Shown: positions 34,436 to 44,873, counted from the stretch's first letter. The stretch is DNA of 64,000 nucleotides from JBMNCR01 sp049366695 (GCA_049366695.1 JBMNCR010000012.1:1-64000); one strand, 5' to 3'. Made by a program: numbers and translations. Notes: a model not told the origin generated them from the letters alone.

Positions 34436-35599
34436 ATGAATACTGTTAACTTACCACAAAAAACAATTGAAGCTAATCAACTGTTTGAGAATGTTTGTGA
34501 TGGAAAACTGCCTGCACGTGTACCAATTTTATGCAATATTGACAATGCATTTTGTCTTGAGTATGCAGGATTTAGTTTAAAAAAAGAACAATACAGTGTA
34601 GAAAAAACTCTTGAAGCATTGGATAAAGCTACTCAAGATTTCGATGGCGATACGGTTATTGGAATTACTATTCGTATTCCACAACTTTATAAAATTTTAG
34701 AAGCAAGGAATTTTCTTATGGGCTCTGATGGTTTTCTTCAACACCCAGAAGTAAAGGGGATGGAAGTTGAAGATTATGATGCTTTTATTGCTAATCCATT
34801 AAAAACATTATGGGATACAATTCTACCTAGAATTTACCCTGGGCTAAATCGTACTGGTTTTGAAGGACAAAAGGTTCTTGCAAAAGCCTTTTTCACCTTC
34901 TTTTCTACAATGGGTCAATTAGGCGTCGGAGGTGAGAGTATTGCAAAAAAATATGGCAGAAGTACTTACACTTTAGCAGCAAATGCAGTAGCAGAACCAT
35001 TAGATAATATAGCAGATCAACTCCGCTCATTTACTGGAATCTTTTCTGATATGCGAAGATGCCCTGATAAAGTTATTGCAGCTTGTGAGGCAATAACGCC
35101 ACTTTGCATAAAGGCGGGACTTTCGCCAGTATCTAGCCGTTATAATCGGACATTCATTCCACTTCATATGGGCTCTTATATGAAAGAAAAGGATTTTACC
35201 AAATTTTACTGGCCGACGTTTAAAGCTTATGTTGATGGGCTTGCTGCAGCTGGAGCTGGAGCTAATATAGTGGTAGAGGAGGATTGGGAACGATATCTTG
35301 ATTATTTGAACGAACTTCCAAAAGGGACAACATTTATTTTTGAGTATGGGGATGCAAAGAAAATTAAAGCAAAAGTTGGTGAACGGCACATTATCAGTGG
35401 GTTATATCCAATTGAACTATTAAAGATAGGAAGCGAACAAGCATGTATTGATAAGGCTAAAGAACTAATTGATGATTTGGCACCTGGAGGCGGATATATC
35501 TTTGGTCTTGATAAAGCAGTTTTGCGTCTAAATGACATTAATCCCAATAATTTAAAAGCAGTATTTAATTTTGTGCACGAATATGGTGTATATAAATAG
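34436..35599 (+). CDS. Uroporphyrinogen decarboxylase-type methyltransferase
   Basis: Protein of 387 residues of the UroD/MtaA/CmuA superfamily, with the C-terminal GGGYIFGLDKAVLRLNDINPNN resembling the loop that precedes the zinc or substrate site. In this context such proteins act as corrinoid:substrate or corrinoid:acceptor methyltransferases in O-demethylation (vanillate, methoxylated aromatics) or methanol use. It is coupled to the corrinoid protein gene. No RamA-type activator or second methyltransferase is in the window. Confidence 0.85.
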   Translation: MNTVNLPQKTIEANQLFENVCDGKLPARVPILCNIDNAFCLEYAGFSLKKEQYSVEKTLEALDKATQDFDGDTVIGITIRIPQLYKILEARNFLMGSDGFLQHPEVKGMEVEDYDAFIANPLKTLWDTILPRIYPGLNRTGFEGQKVLAKAFFTFFSTMGQLGVGGESIAKKYGRSTYTLAANAVAEPLDNIADQLRSFTGIFSDMRRCPDKVIAACEAITPLCIKAGLSPVSSRYNRTFIPLHMGSYMKEKDFTKFYWPTFKAYVDGLAAAGAGANIVVEEDWERYLDYLNELPKGTTFIFEYGDAKKIKAKVGERHIISGLYPIELLKIGSEQACIDKAKELIDDLAPGGGYIFGLDKAVLRLNDINPNNLKAVFNFVHEYGVYK

Positions 35600-35614
35600 G
35601 AGGTTAAAAATATA

Positions 35615-35761
35615 ATGGATATTAAAAGCGAATATTATTTAGATTTTAGTGAAACCATGGAAAAATATGAAATACCTGAAGAGACAATTCCGTTTGCAGG
35701 TGAAAGTTTTCAATCATTGGAAGAAATGTTGTTTAAATTTGCAATATTTTTAATTACATAA
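35615..35761 (+). CDS. Short or truncated protein of the corrinoid operon
   Basis: A 48-codon frame, MDIKSEYYLDFSETMEKYEI ... FKFAIFLIT, behind TAGGAGG and 15 bases after the methyltransferase gene. The acidic start followed by an abrupt hydrophobic end suggests the 5' remnant of a longer gene rather than a complete protein. I recognise no family. A bidirectional terminator follows. Confidence 0.5.
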   Translation: MDIKSEYYLDFSETMEKYEIPEETIPFAGESFQSLEEMLFKFAIFLIT

Positions 35762-35813
35762 AAATTAAATATAACTATATAATCATTTAGAGATTTAAGG
35801 TTTATGTAAGGAT

Positions 35814-35845
35814 ATAATAAGCTCGACTTGTGTCGAGTTTATTAT
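35814..35845. terminator. Bidirectional terminator
   Basis: ATAATAAGCTCGAC pairs with GTCGAGTTTATTAT around TTGT. It lies between the corrinoid operon and the convergent peptidase gene. Confidence 0.85.
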
Positions 35846-35865
35846 AATTTGGTAGTTTCTAGGTA

Positions 35866-37116
35866 TTATCCATGTATTTCTTTAAACAATGTTTCAATTT
35901 CATCAACTTCTTTAATTATGTGATCAGATAAATTTATATTACCATTTTCAGTTATAAGAATATCGTCTTCTATTCTAATGCCAATACTTTCTTCTTCGAT
36001 ATACAGTCCCGGTTCACATGTGTAAATCATACCAGGTTGAAGAATTATATCTCTATCACCTACGTCGTGAGTATCTAATCCTAAAGGATGACCAATACTA
36101 TGATAATAGTATTTATCAATTTCATCAAGTGAGCTAATTAAACCAATTTTTTTACATTCTTTTGCTAAGATTTTTTTTGCTAATATATTAATATCTCTCA
36201 TAGAAACTCCCGGTTTCATATTGCTTATGACTATTTTCATGCAAGATAGCACTATATTATATATTGTTTTTTGTTTTTGAGTAAATATTCCGTTTATAGG
36301 GAAAGTTCTCGAGATATCGGCACAGTAGTTATCAATACTAGCTCCTAAATCAAAGAGAATTAGCTCGTTATTGCTAATAATTCGATCATTATTAACATAA
36401 TGGAGTATGGTAGCGTTTTTTCCTGATGCAGCAATTGTGCTAAAAGCATGTTTTACTCCTTTTGACTTTAATGTAAAATCAAAATATGCTTCTAATTCAC
36501 ATTCTTTAATCCCGGGAATAGCATGTTTTATAATTAATTCAATACCATCTTTAGTTATATCAATTGATTTTTTAATTAATTCTATCTCTTGTGTTTTTTT
36601 AATAGATCTTAGTTGCACAAGTAATTTATAGACGTTTTCAATTTTCAAGTGAGGATAATTAGACTGAATCTCATTTGAAAAATTTAAACCTATACTGTTA
36701 GTATCATCCCATGCATATTTATCTAAATCAAAATATATAGTTTCAATATTATTACTAATTAAGTTAATAATGCTGTTTAATTTAATTCTAAAATAATCAT
36801 CGTCAAAAATATTTTCAATGCCTGATATTTTAGTAGCTTCTTCGGCAGTTATTTTTTTACCTATCCATTTTTCAAGTACAGGATCATTTTTTTCAATAAA
36901 TAATAACTCTTGAATTTTATTATTTGCTTTGAAAGCCATAAAAATAGTATTTTCTCTTTGAATTCCTGTTAAATAATAAAAGTTTCTATTAACTTCAAAA
37001 TCGTAGTATACATCATTAGATTTGTGAGGTGCTTTGCCAGAAAAAAGTATTACTATACTGTTGTTTTTTAGTAGAGAATATAATGATTTTCTATTTTCAA
37101 TAAAAAAATTATGCAT
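35866..37116 (-). CDS. Xaa-Pro aminopeptidase (M24B)
   Basis: Protein of 416 residues. An AMP_N-type domain fills about 1-130 (YDFEVNRNFYYLTG), and the pita-bread domain holds the five metal ligands: LFDLGASIDNYCADISR (two aspartates), HSIGHPLGLDTHD (histidine), YTCEPGLYI (glutamate) and GIRIEDDILIT (glutamate). It removes N-terminal residues before proline. AAGGAAGTG precedes the ATG. It is somewhat shorter than E. coli PepP (441). Confidence 0.92.
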   Translation of the reverse strand: MHNFFIENRKSLYSLLKNNSIVILFSGKAPHKSNDVYYDFEVNRNFYYLTGIQRENTIFMAFKANNKIQELLFIEKNDPVLEKWIGKKITAEEATKISGIENIFDDDYFRIKLNSIINLISNNIETIYFDLDKYAWDDTNSIGLNFSNEIQSNYPHLKIENVYKLLVQLRSIKKTQEIELIKKSIDITKDGIELIIKHAIPGIKECELEAYFDFTLKSKGVKHAFSTIAASGKNATILHYVNNDRIISNNELILFDLGASIDNYCADISRTFPINGIFTQKQKTIYNIVLSCMKIVISNMKPGVSMRDINILAKKILAKECKKIGLISSLDEIDKYYYHSIGHPLGLDTHDVGDRDIILQPGMIYTCEPGLYIEEESIGIRIEDDILITENGNINLSDHIIKEVDEIETLFKEIHG

Positions 37117-37216
37117 TTCATCACTTCCTTTGTTATTATTTTAATATAATAATGAAAATTTAAAAATAGATAATTATAATAAATATATAAATACTATGTT
37201 AATAGTGAGGTAAGAT

Positions 37217-38065
37217 ATGAAAAATAAATTCAAATACATTATAGCAATACTTATAATAATAGTTTTTGTTACTATTCTTATAATTTTCAATTCAAGTAAA
37301 AATACTACAAATAATATAAAAATCATGTTAGATCCAGGACATGGTGGAGAAATTCCTAATTTAAAAGGTGCTATCATTTCTACTGGTGGGAGAGAAGTTA
37401 CATTAAACAATAGGTTGACTTTAATAATTGAAGAATTACTTATTGAAGAGGGATACACTGTAGTATTTACTAATGATCCTAATGATGAAGATGATTATAT
37501 CTCTCTAACGGATAGGAGTAAAATTGCTAATATTGATGAGCCTGATTTATTTATTAGTATTCATCATGATTCGATTTGGGATGAGAGTGTAAAAGGGTAT
37601 AGTATCTATTATAGTAGCTATAGACCTAATATAGATAACGAAGGAGTTTATGTAATATATAAAAATATAAAATATAAATATATAAAAGAAGAAATATTTA
37701 ATGATAGAACTCATATTTATTACGAAGATGATGGAGTACAAAAAGAATTAATTAGTGGTGTAGATAATTATTATGTAAGGGATAAAACCCCAGATGAGGT
37801 TGTGTTAAAGAGCAAAGAATTTGCAGAATTATTATATGACGAGTTGATAAAGTTAGAGTATATGAAGCCGTTAAGAGATACTAAGGATAAAACAATAATG
37901 GATAATGACCTAAGAATAACTAGAACTACCAACATGCCTAGTATTCTGATTGAGGCTGGTTTTGTAAGTAATAAAGATGAAGCTATACAAATAAGCAATG
38001 AAGAAAACCAGTACGCATTTGCTAAAAAAATGGTTAAAGCTATAAATAATTATTTTAATAAATGA
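37217..38065 (+). CDS. N-acetylmuramoyl-L-alanine amidase (Amidase_3)
   Basis: Protein of 282 residues with an N-terminal hydrophobic anchor (about residues 8-26), so it works outside the membrane. MLDPGHGGE, REVTLNNRLT, SIHHDSIWD and ILIEAGFVSN hold the zinc ligands and catalytic glutamate of the Amidase_3 fold. An insert of about 60 residues, rich in lysine and tyrosine, sits after the second motif. It cleaves the bond between muramic acid and the peptide. There is no extra cell-wall binding domain. Confidence 0.9.
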   Translation: MKNKFKYIIAILIIIVFVTILIIFNSSKNTTNNIKIMLDPGHGGEIPNLKGAIISTGGREVTLNNRLTLIIEELLIEEGYTVVFTNDPNDEDDYISLTDRSKIANIDEPDLFISIHHDSIWDESVKGYSIYYSSYRPNIDNEGVYVIYKNIKYKYIKEEIFNDRTHIYYEDDGVQKELISGVDNYYVRDKTPDEVVLKSKEFAELLYDELIKLEYMKPLRDTKDKTIMDNDLRITRTTNMPSILIEAGFVSNKDEAIQISNEENQYAFAKKMVKAINNYFNK

Positions 38066-38617
38066 AAATTATTTAAACTAATTTTCACGTAAAATACGTG
38101 TAGAACGTTTAAAAAATATAAGTACAAAAAGGGTATGAAAATAATTAATTATATAAAATATACCATCAGTAAAATACTAAATACAATGAATTATTCTATA
38201 AAAATTATGGAATAATAAATCAAAGCAAATTAGATAATTATTGGTAATAAATTTTTATGTTGAATTTAATTCATGAGCTACATAAGATATTAATGGATAA
38301 TGATTATTAGCACACTATGTTTTTTAATACATAGTTAGTCGTAGAAATAATTAAATAGATTTACTTTATGATGCTTTATGCATCTTTTTTATTTGTGAAG
38401 AGTGCTAAACTTTTTTAAGTCTGTCATTAAGAGAGAAATACAGTAAAATCTAAGAAACATCTAGATATTAGAGATGTTTCACTGTGTAGAAAGAGCTTAT
38501 CTATACTAAGCGCAAATAATATTATTACACTAAAATGAGATATAGATACTGTAATTCTAAATTTTAACAAGTTAAAGGAGCCAGTGCAACGTTTTCTAAT
38601 ATAACAAAATATCATTG
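38066..38617. other. Non-coding stretch with hairpins
   Basis: No gene. CACGT-AAAAT-ACGTG at 38086-38100 may end the amidase transcript weakly. GATGC-TTTAT-GCATC with six T at 38370-38390 looks like a terminator. GAAACATCT/AGATGTTTC at 38454-38480 is a further hairpin. Confidence 0.5.
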
Positions 38618-38646
38618 TTGAACATTTGTACAGTTTGATTTATAAT
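38618..38646 (+). promoter_or_regulatory. Promoter of the SorC-dehydrogenase operon
   Basis: TTGAAC (38618-38623) and TATAAT (38641-38646) are 17 bases apart. The SorC-type gene starts 35 bases on behind GGGGG. The product may act on its own promoter, as is common in this family. Confidence 0.7.
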
Positions 38647-38681
38647 AGTATGAGAAACTAGTTGTCATAGGGGGTTATGAT

Positions 38682-39611
38682 ATGGATTATTCAAAGAATT
38701 TATTGGTAAAAGTTGCTGAACTATACTACAACCAAAACATGAATCAACAACAAATAGCAAATAAATTAAAGATTTCTAGAGTCAAGGTTTCTAGATTATT
38801 ATCCGAAGCAAAAAATAGGGGAATAGTACAAATTGAGATTAAGTATCCAACAGATAATTGTATTAAACTTGAATCAGAAATTGAAGAAAAATATGAATTA
38901 GAAGAAGCTGTAATAATATCTTCTAAAGGAAAGTCGTGTGATTTAGTTTATAAAGATGTTACTAATACCGTTGCACAGATATTTAAAGAAAAAGTAAATG
39001 ATAAAGACATTATTGGAATTGCATGGGGGAGAACGCTAAAACATGTCACTGATAAAGTATCAGAAATAAAAAAAGAAGTTAAGATTGTTCAACTGTTAGG
39101 AAATATTGGATCAAGTGATGTAAGCGGAGATGTGATAGTTAGAAATCTTGCAAATTCTTTTCAAGGAGAAATATTATTATTACCTACACCTGCTATAGTG
39201 GATAATATCGAAATAAAAAAAGCTATTATGAGTGATGGGAATATTTCCAATATTTTTGAAACTCAAAGATTATGTACATTAGCAGTAGTAGGGATTGGAG
39301 AAGTAAGCGAAGAATCAACTCTAGTAATGTCAAACTACTTAAGTAAAGAAGATTTAAATGAATTAAAAATAGATGGTGCAGTAGGGGAAGTTTGCGGAAT
39401 GTTCGTTGATAAGGACGGAGGTTTGTGTAATACATCTATTAACAATAGGGTGCTGGGTATAAATTTTGATGATCTTAAAAATATATCATGTGTTGTAGCG
39501 GTTGCTACAGGACGGGAAAAATCAGAATCGATAAAGGCTGTTCTTAAGTCGGGAATTATTGATGTAATAGTAACAGATGAAACTACAGCAAAAAGAATAC
39601 TTCAAAAATAA
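38682..39611 (+). CDS. SorC family transcriptional regulator
   Basis: Protein of 309 residues. The helix-turn-helix at the start (QNMNQQQIANKLKISRVKVSRLL) is followed by a sugar-binding domain with GIAWGRTLKHV, VQLLGNIGSS and a final VAVATGREKSESIKAVLKSG. SorC proteins sense sugar phosphates or related small molecules. It lies 15 bases ahead of the dehydrogenase genes, so it is probably their local regulator, responding to the substrate or a product. Confidence 0.9.
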   Translation: MDYSKNLLVKVAELYYNQNMNQQQIANKLKISRVKVSRLLSEAKNRGIVQIEIKYPTDNCIKLESEIEEKYELEEAVIISSKGKSCDLVYKDVTNTVAQIFKEKVNDKDIIGIAWGRTLKHVTDKVSEIKKEVKIVQLLGNIGSSDVSGDVIVRNLANSFQGEILLLPTPAIVDNIEIKKAIMSDGNISNIFETQRLCTLAVVGIGEVSEESTLVMSNYLSKEDLNELKIDGAVGEVCGMFVDKDGGLCNTSINNRVLGINFDDLKNISCVVAVATGREKSESIKAVLKSGIIDVIVTDETTAKRILQK

Positions 39612-39626
39612 GAAAGGAGTTAACCA

Positions 39627-40964
39627 ATGGCAAATATAGTAAATATGCCTCAGATTGGATTGAACGAAACTAGTAACTTGATTAGTTCGTGGAATAAGAA
39701 TGTTGGTGACAAAGTAAATGTTGGAGATAAATTATTTTCTCTTGAAACTGATAAATCTTCTATGGAAGTAGAGTCAGAATATGAGGGAGTATTATTAAAA
39801 CGATTGTATGACGAAGGTGATGCATGTGAGGTGTTAAATCCTGTTTGTATTATTGGAGAAAATGGAGAAGATTTAAGTGGTATTATCACAGAAGAAAATA
39901 TTGAAAAATATGAAGATAGTAACGAAGAAGAAACTACAGAAAAAAAAGAAGTTCAACAATTATCTGTGGATACGTCAATTAATAATAATGAAGAAGGCAT
40001 TATCAAAATTTCTCCAAGAGCAAAAAGACTTGCTCAAGATAAGGGAATCGAATTTAGTTATGCAAAAGGAACGGGACCAGATGGAAGAATTATCGAAAGA
40101 GATATATATAATTTATTAGAAAATGGGCCTCAAACAACTAAAGCAGCACAAAAAGAATTACAAAATAATGACATTGATTCAATAATTGCTACAGGATTAG
40201 GTGGAAGAATAACCACAGAAGATATTAATAGAAAAGAATCAAACAATTATTCAGAAAATTTAATAGATGATTATAAAATAGAAAATTTCAGTAATATAAG
40301 AAAAATTATATCAAACAATATGATGCAATCGTTACAAAATTCAGCACAATTAACTTTGAATGCATCTTTTGATGCTTCAAATATTATGAAATACAGAGAA
40401 TTTGTGAAAAGCAGTGCTAATGAATTAGGTATAGCAAATATTACTTTGAATGATATAGTAATGTATGCTGTTGCAAAAACAGTTGAGAATTTTGAAAGTT
40501 TAAATGCCCATATGATGGGAGATGATCAAATCAAAATGTTTTCTAGTGTGCATTTAGGATTTGCTTGTGATACAGATAAGGGGTTAATGGTACCTACTAT
40601 ATTTAATGCAAATAAAGTGTCTTTAAATGAAATGGCAATCGCTTCAAAAGAACTAGCTTCTCAATGCCAAAAAGGAAATGTTGATCCATCAAAGTTACAA
40701 GGAGCGACGTTTACTGTTTCAAATCTAGGGACTTATGGAATAGAAAACTTTACACCGGTATTAAATCCACCACAGACAGGAATTTTAGGAGTAGGAGCTA
40801 TTGAGTATAAGATCAAAAAAATTGATGGTAAATTTATTGAATATCCTGCTATGTATATTTCATTAACATTTGATCACAGAGCCGTAGATGGTGCGCCAGC
40901 AGCAAAGTTTATTAAAAAACTGAAAAATAATCTTGAAAATTTTTATTTATTATTAGCAAAATAA
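39627..40964 (+). CDS. Dihydrolipoamide acyltransferase (E2)
   Basis: Protein of 445 residues. The lipoyl domain has the modified lysine in LETDKSSME (Lys43). A subunit-binding domain follows (ISPRAKRLAQDKGI, GTGPDGRIIERDI, about 127-163), then a second weaker copy (KAAQKELQNNDIDS, TGLGGRITTEDI, about 170-203). The catalytic domain has LTFDHRAVDGAPAAKF with the active histidine. It is the core of a 2-oxoacid (pyruvate, acetoin or branched-chain) dehydrogenase complex. AAAGGAG precedes the ATG. Confidence 0.92.
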   Translation: MANIVNMPQIGLNETSNLISSWNKNVGDKVNVGDKLFSLETDKSSMEVESEYEGVLLKRLYDEGDACEVLNPVCIIGENGEDLSGIITEENIEKYEDSNEEETTEKKEVQQLSVDTSINNNEEGIIKISPRAKRLAQDKGIEFSYAKGTGPDGRIIERDIYNLLENGPQTTKAAQKELQNNDIDSIIATGLGGRITTEDINRKESNNYSENLIDDYKIENFSNIRKIISNNMMQSLQNSAQLTLNASFDASNIMKYREFVKSSANELGIANITLNDIVMYAVAKTVENFESLNAHMMGDDQIKMFSSVHLGFACDTDKGLMVPTIFNANKVSLNEMAIASKELASQCQKGNVDPSKLQGATFTVSNLGTYGIENFTPVLNPPQTGILGVGAIEYKIKKIDGKFIEYPAMYISLTFDHRAVDGAPAAKFIKKLKNNLENFYLLLAK

Positions 40965-41033
40965 GATTAAACTTAAAAAACTATTCCCTTGGAAATGAGT
41001 AAGTAATTAATCAAGGATAAGGAGGAATAATAA

Positions 41034-42392
41034 ATGATATATGATGTGATTATTCTGGGAGCAGGTCCTGGAGGGTATCTAGCTGGAGAAAGGGCCGGAC
41101 ATGCAGGATTAAAAACAATGGTAATAGAGAGGAAAAATGTAGGGGGAGTTTGTTTGAATGAAGGGTGTGTGCCTTCAAAAACATTATTAAACTCTGCTAA
41201 AATTTATGAATATACAACTAAAGGCAAAAAATTCGGGGTGGTATGTAAAGATGTAACGTATGCTCAAGATGAAGTTATTAAAAGAAAGAATTTAGTAGTA
41301 AGAAAATTAGTAAGCGGTATCCAAGGTGCATTAAAAAAGAATAATGTAACACTAGTAATGGGAAAAGCAAAAATATGTGGAAAGAATAGTGAAGGATTTA
41401 TTGTTAGTGTAAATGATGAAAAATTTACTTGTAAAAACCTTATCATCGCTACTGGATCAGAAGCATTAATGCCGCCAATTACTGGGGTAAAAGAAGCGTA
41501 TCAAGAAGGGATAGTATTAACAAATAAAGAGATACTTGATCTTAAAGAAATTCCTCAGAAACTAACTGTTATAGGCGGAGGAGTTATTGGGCTAGAAATG
41601 GCATCATATTATGCTACTGTTGGTAGTGAAGTTACAGTTATTGAGATGTTAGATCGAATTGCAGGGCAGACAGATGTAGAAATTAGCAGTATATTAAAAA
41701 GTAATTTAGAGAAAAAAGGTATTAAGTTTTTACTTGGTACTAAAGTTACAAAAGTAACAAATAACGTAATAACTTATGAAGTTGATGGGCAAAATGCCAC
41801 TATTGAAAGTGATAAAATATTGCTTAGTATTGGTAGAAGACCAAATACAAAAAATATTGGAATAGAGAAATTAGGAATAGCTGTAGAAAAAGGTATTAAA
41901 GTAGATGAGAAGTGTAAAACCAATATTCCGGGAGTATATGCGGTAGGAGATGTTAATGGAAGATCTATGTTGGCACATACTGCATATAGAGAAGCAGAAG
42001 TAGCAGTGAATACAATTATTGGTAAGAATGATTATATGAGATATAAAGCTATACCATCTGTAATATATACTAATCCAGAAGTAGCGTCAGTTGGAGAGAC
42101 GGAGGAGACTGCTGGAAACAAAGGAATGGATTTTTATGTTAAAAAAATCTCTATGAACTATAGTGGTAGATATATGGCGGAAAATGATAATGGTGATGGA
42201 ATAACTAAAGTTATAATAGATAAAAAATACAATAAAATTATTGGTATGCAAATCATCGGTAGCTACGCATCAGAAGTAATTTATGGTGGAGGAATTATGG
42301 TAGAGACGGAAATGCTAATTGGAGATATACAGGAATTAGTTTTCCCACATCCAACAGTAAGCGAAATAATAAGAGAGGCAATTTTTTTATAA
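41034..42392 (+). CDS. lpdA: Dihydrolipoyl dehydrogenase (E3)
   Basis: Protein of 452 residues. It has the FAD motif ILGAGPGGYLAGERAG, the redox disulfide in GGVCLNEGCVPSKT, the NAD motif VIGGGVIGLEMASYYA and the C-terminal FPHPTVSEII with the active histidine. It reoxidises the lipoyl groups of E2, making NADH. AAGGAGG precedes the ATG. It lies between the E2 and E1 genes. Confidence 0.95.
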   Translation: MIYDVIILGAGPGGYLAGERAGHAGLKTMVIERKNVGGVCLNEGCVPSKTLLNSAKIYEYTTKGKKFGVVCKDVTYAQDEVIKRKNLVVRKLVSGIQGALKKNNVTLVMGKAKICGKNSEGFIVSVNDEKFTCKNLIIATGSEALMPPITGVKEAYQEGIVLTNKEILDLKEIPQKLTVIGGGVIGLEMASYYATVGSEVTVIEMLDRIAGQTDVEISSILKSNLEKKGIKFLLGTKVTKVTNNVITYEVDGQNATIESDKILLSIGRRPNTKNIGIEKLGIAVEKGIKVDEKCKTNIPGVYAVGDVNGRSMLAHTAYREAEVAVNTIIGKNDYMRYKAIPSVIYTNPEVASVGETEETAGNKGMDFYVKKISMNYSGRYMAENDNGDGITKVIIDKKYNKIIGMQIIGSYASEVIYGGGIMVETEMLIGDIQELVFPHPTVSEIIREAIFL

Positions 42393-42407
42393 AAAGGAGG
42401 AAGTAAA

Positions 42408-44873
42408 ATGCCAAAAAGCATAAATATTGATCCAAACCAATTAAGAAAACCAGGTGAATTAACGTTTAAACCTATAAATATGAATCAATACCAAAAAAAA
42501 GTTAAAGATGTCAAAAATGAATATTCTAAAGAAGAACTATTAAATATGTACAGGGATATGATACTTATTAGAGAATTCGAAACTATGCTTCAAGATTTAA
42601 GAACTACGGGAGAATACAAAAGTATTAAATATAGTTATACTGGACCTGCTCATTTATATATAGGGCAAGAAGCTACAGCGGTAGGGCAGTCTTTTATACT
42701 TAACAAAGAAGATTTGGTTTTTGGTACCCACAGAAGTCATGGCGAGTTAATAGCAAAGGGAATGTCAGCTTTAGAAAAATTAGATGATAACGAATTATTG
42801 AAAATTATGGAAGAATCTCATGATGGAGTACAATTAAAAGTTGTAGAGAAAGATTTTAAAGGAAGTACTAAAGAACTTGCCATGAGGTTCTATATATACG
42901 GTATAGCAGCTGAAATATTCGGAAGGAAAAATGGATTTGCACAAGGTTTAGGAAATTCTATGCATGCATTTTTTATTCCTTTTGGGGTTTATCCAAATAA
43001 TGCTATTGTAGGAGGATCAGCACCTGTAGCAATAGGTGCCGCTCTATATAAAAAATTAAATAAAAATAAAGGGATTGTAATAGCAAATGCTGGAGATGGT
43101 TCATTAGGTTGTGGTCCGGTATGGGAATCAATGAATATGGCTGCTATGGATCAATTGACACAACTATGGGATGAAGCATATAAAGGTGGATTGCCAATAC
43201 TGTTTAATTTTAATAACAATGGATATGGCATGGGTGGTCAAACTGTTGGAGAAACCATGGCATATAATGTGCTTGCTAGAGTTGGTGCGGGAATAAGTCC
43301 TAATCAATTACACGCTGAAAGAGTTGATGGATATAATCCTTTAGCAGTAATTGATGCAATGAAGAGGAAGAAAGAGATATTATTAAATGGCGAGGGTCCA
43401 GCTTTATTAGATTTAGTCACTTATAGATTGAGTGGTCATTCAACATCTGATACCGGGCCATATAGATCAAAAGAAGAAATAGAATTATGGCAAAAAACCG
43501 ATGCTATAATGAGCTTTAAAAATGATATTTTAGAGGCACATGTTGCTACAGAAAAAGAATTGAATGAAATTAGCATAAAAGGAGAAAAATTAATACAAGA
43601 TATATTTAAATTATCAATTGATGATAATGTATCTCCAAGAATGAATTTAGTGGCAGAGGTTGACTCAATTGAGAGATACATGTTCTCTAATGAAAAAATT
43701 GAAAAAATGCAAGATAGAGAACCTGAAGTATTAGGCAAAAAAGATGAAAATACAAGAATAAAGCGAATAAAGAAAAAAGAAAGAATGGGAATAAAAAATG
43801 GTAAAAAAATTCCATCAGTAAAAGTAGTACAATTTAGAGATGCTATTTTCGAAGCATTAATGGATAAATTCTATGAAGATCCTACATTAATTAGTTATGG
43901 AGAAGATTTAAGGGATTGGGGTGGAGCATATGGCGTTTATAAAAACATGGAAGAATCAATACCATACCATAGATTGTTTAATTCACCAATTTCAGAGTCA
44001 GCTATTATTGGAGCATCAGTTGGATATGCTATGTTAGGTGGTAGAAGTGTGCCTGAATTGATGTATTGCGATTTTATGGGAAGAGCAGGAGATGAGATAT
44101 TTAATCAATTGGCTAAATGGCAATCAATGACTGCTGGGCAGTTAAAGATGCCTGTAGTACTTAGAACATCAGTTGGAGCTAAGTATGGGGCTCAACATTC
44201 TCAAGATTGGTCTTCATTATGTGCTCATGTACCAGGTTTAAAAGTAGTTTTTCCTGCAACTCCATATGATGCAAAGGGGTTACTAAATACAGCTTTAAAT
44301 GGTAGTGATCCTGTAGTATTTTTTGAAAGTCAGAGATTATACGGAGTTGGTGAGATGTTTAATCCTGAGGGGGTTCCAGAAGGATACTACGAAATTCCAA
44401 TAGGAGAGCCAGATATAAAGAAAGTGGGAAGTGATCTAACCATTTTGAGTATAGGAGCTACATTATATAAAGCTATAGAAGCAGCAGAGAAATTAGAAAA
44501 AGATTATGGCATGTCTGTAGAAGTCATTGATGCAAGAAGTGTTGTTCCTTTTAATTTTGAACCAGTAATAGAGTCTGTTAGAGAGACAGGAAGAATTTTA
44601 TTAACTAGTGATGCTTGTCAGAGAAATTCAATACTAAATGATTTTGCACAAAACATATCAGAATTAGCATTTGATTATTTAGATGCACCTCCAGTTGTAG
44701 TAGGTTCAAGAAATTGGATAACTCCTGTGGACGAGTTGGAAGAGTACTTTTTTCCTCAGGCCGAAACAATAATCGATGCAGTACATGAAAAAATCATACC
44801 GTTATCAGGTCATCAAGTGAAATTTAATCATAATAAAGTAGAACAAATAAGAAGATATAAATTTGGTGTATAG
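42408..44873 (+). CDS. Fused E1 alpha-beta of a 2-oxoacid dehydrogenase
   Basis: Protein of 821 residues joining both E1 subunits. Residues about 40-400 are the alpha part with the thiamine diphosphate motif AGDGSLGCGPVWESMNMAA ... FNNN and the loop YRLSGHSTSD. A basic linker (about 440-470) leads to the beta part with ISYGEDLRDWGG, NSPISESAIIGASVG and VFFESQRLYG. It decarboxylates the 2-oxoacid and passes the acyl group to E2. Fusion in one chain fixes a 1:1 ratio. The substrate is uncertain: acetoin, pyruvate or a branched 2-oxoacid. It is the last gene of the run, behind AAAGGAGG. Confidence 0.9.
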   Translation: MPKSINIDPNQLRKPGELTFKPINMNQYQKKVKDVKNEYSKEELLNMYRDMILIREFETMLQDLRTTGEYKSIKYSYTGPAHLYIGQEATAVGQSFILNKEDLVFGTHRSHGELIAKGMSALEKLDDNELLKIMEESHDGVQLKVVEKDFKGSTKELAMRFYIYGIAAEIFGRKNGFAQGLGNSMHAFFIPFGVYPNNAIVGGSAPVAIGAALYKKLNKNKGIVIANAGDGSLGCGPVWESMNMAAMDQLTQLWDEAYKGGLPILFNFNNNGYGMGGQTVGETMAYNVLARVGAGISPNQLHAERVDGYNPLAVIDAMKRKKEILLNGEGPALLDLVTYRLSGHSTSDTGPYRSKEEIELWQKTDAIMSFKNDILEAHVATEKELNEISIKGEKLIQDIFKLSIDDNVSPRMNLVAEVDSIERYMFSNEKIEKMQDREPEVLGKKDENTRIKRIKKKERMGIKNGKKIPSVKVVQFRDAIFEALMDKFYEDPTLISYGEDLRDWGGAYGVYKNMEESIPYHRLFNSPISESAIIGASVGYAMLGGRSVPELMYCDFMGRAGDEIFNQLAKWQSMTAGQLKMPVVLRTSVGAKYGAQHSQDWSSLCAHVPGLKVVFPATPYDAKGLLNTALNGSDPVVFFESQRLYGVGEMFNPEGVPEGYYEIPIGEPDIKKVGSDLTILSIGATLYKAIEAAEKLEKDYGMSVEVIDARSVVPFNFEPVIESVRETGRILLTSDACQRNSILNDFAQNISELAFDYLDAPPVVVGSRNWITPVDELEEYFFPQAETIIDAVHEKIIPLSGHQVKFNHNKVEQIRRYKFGV

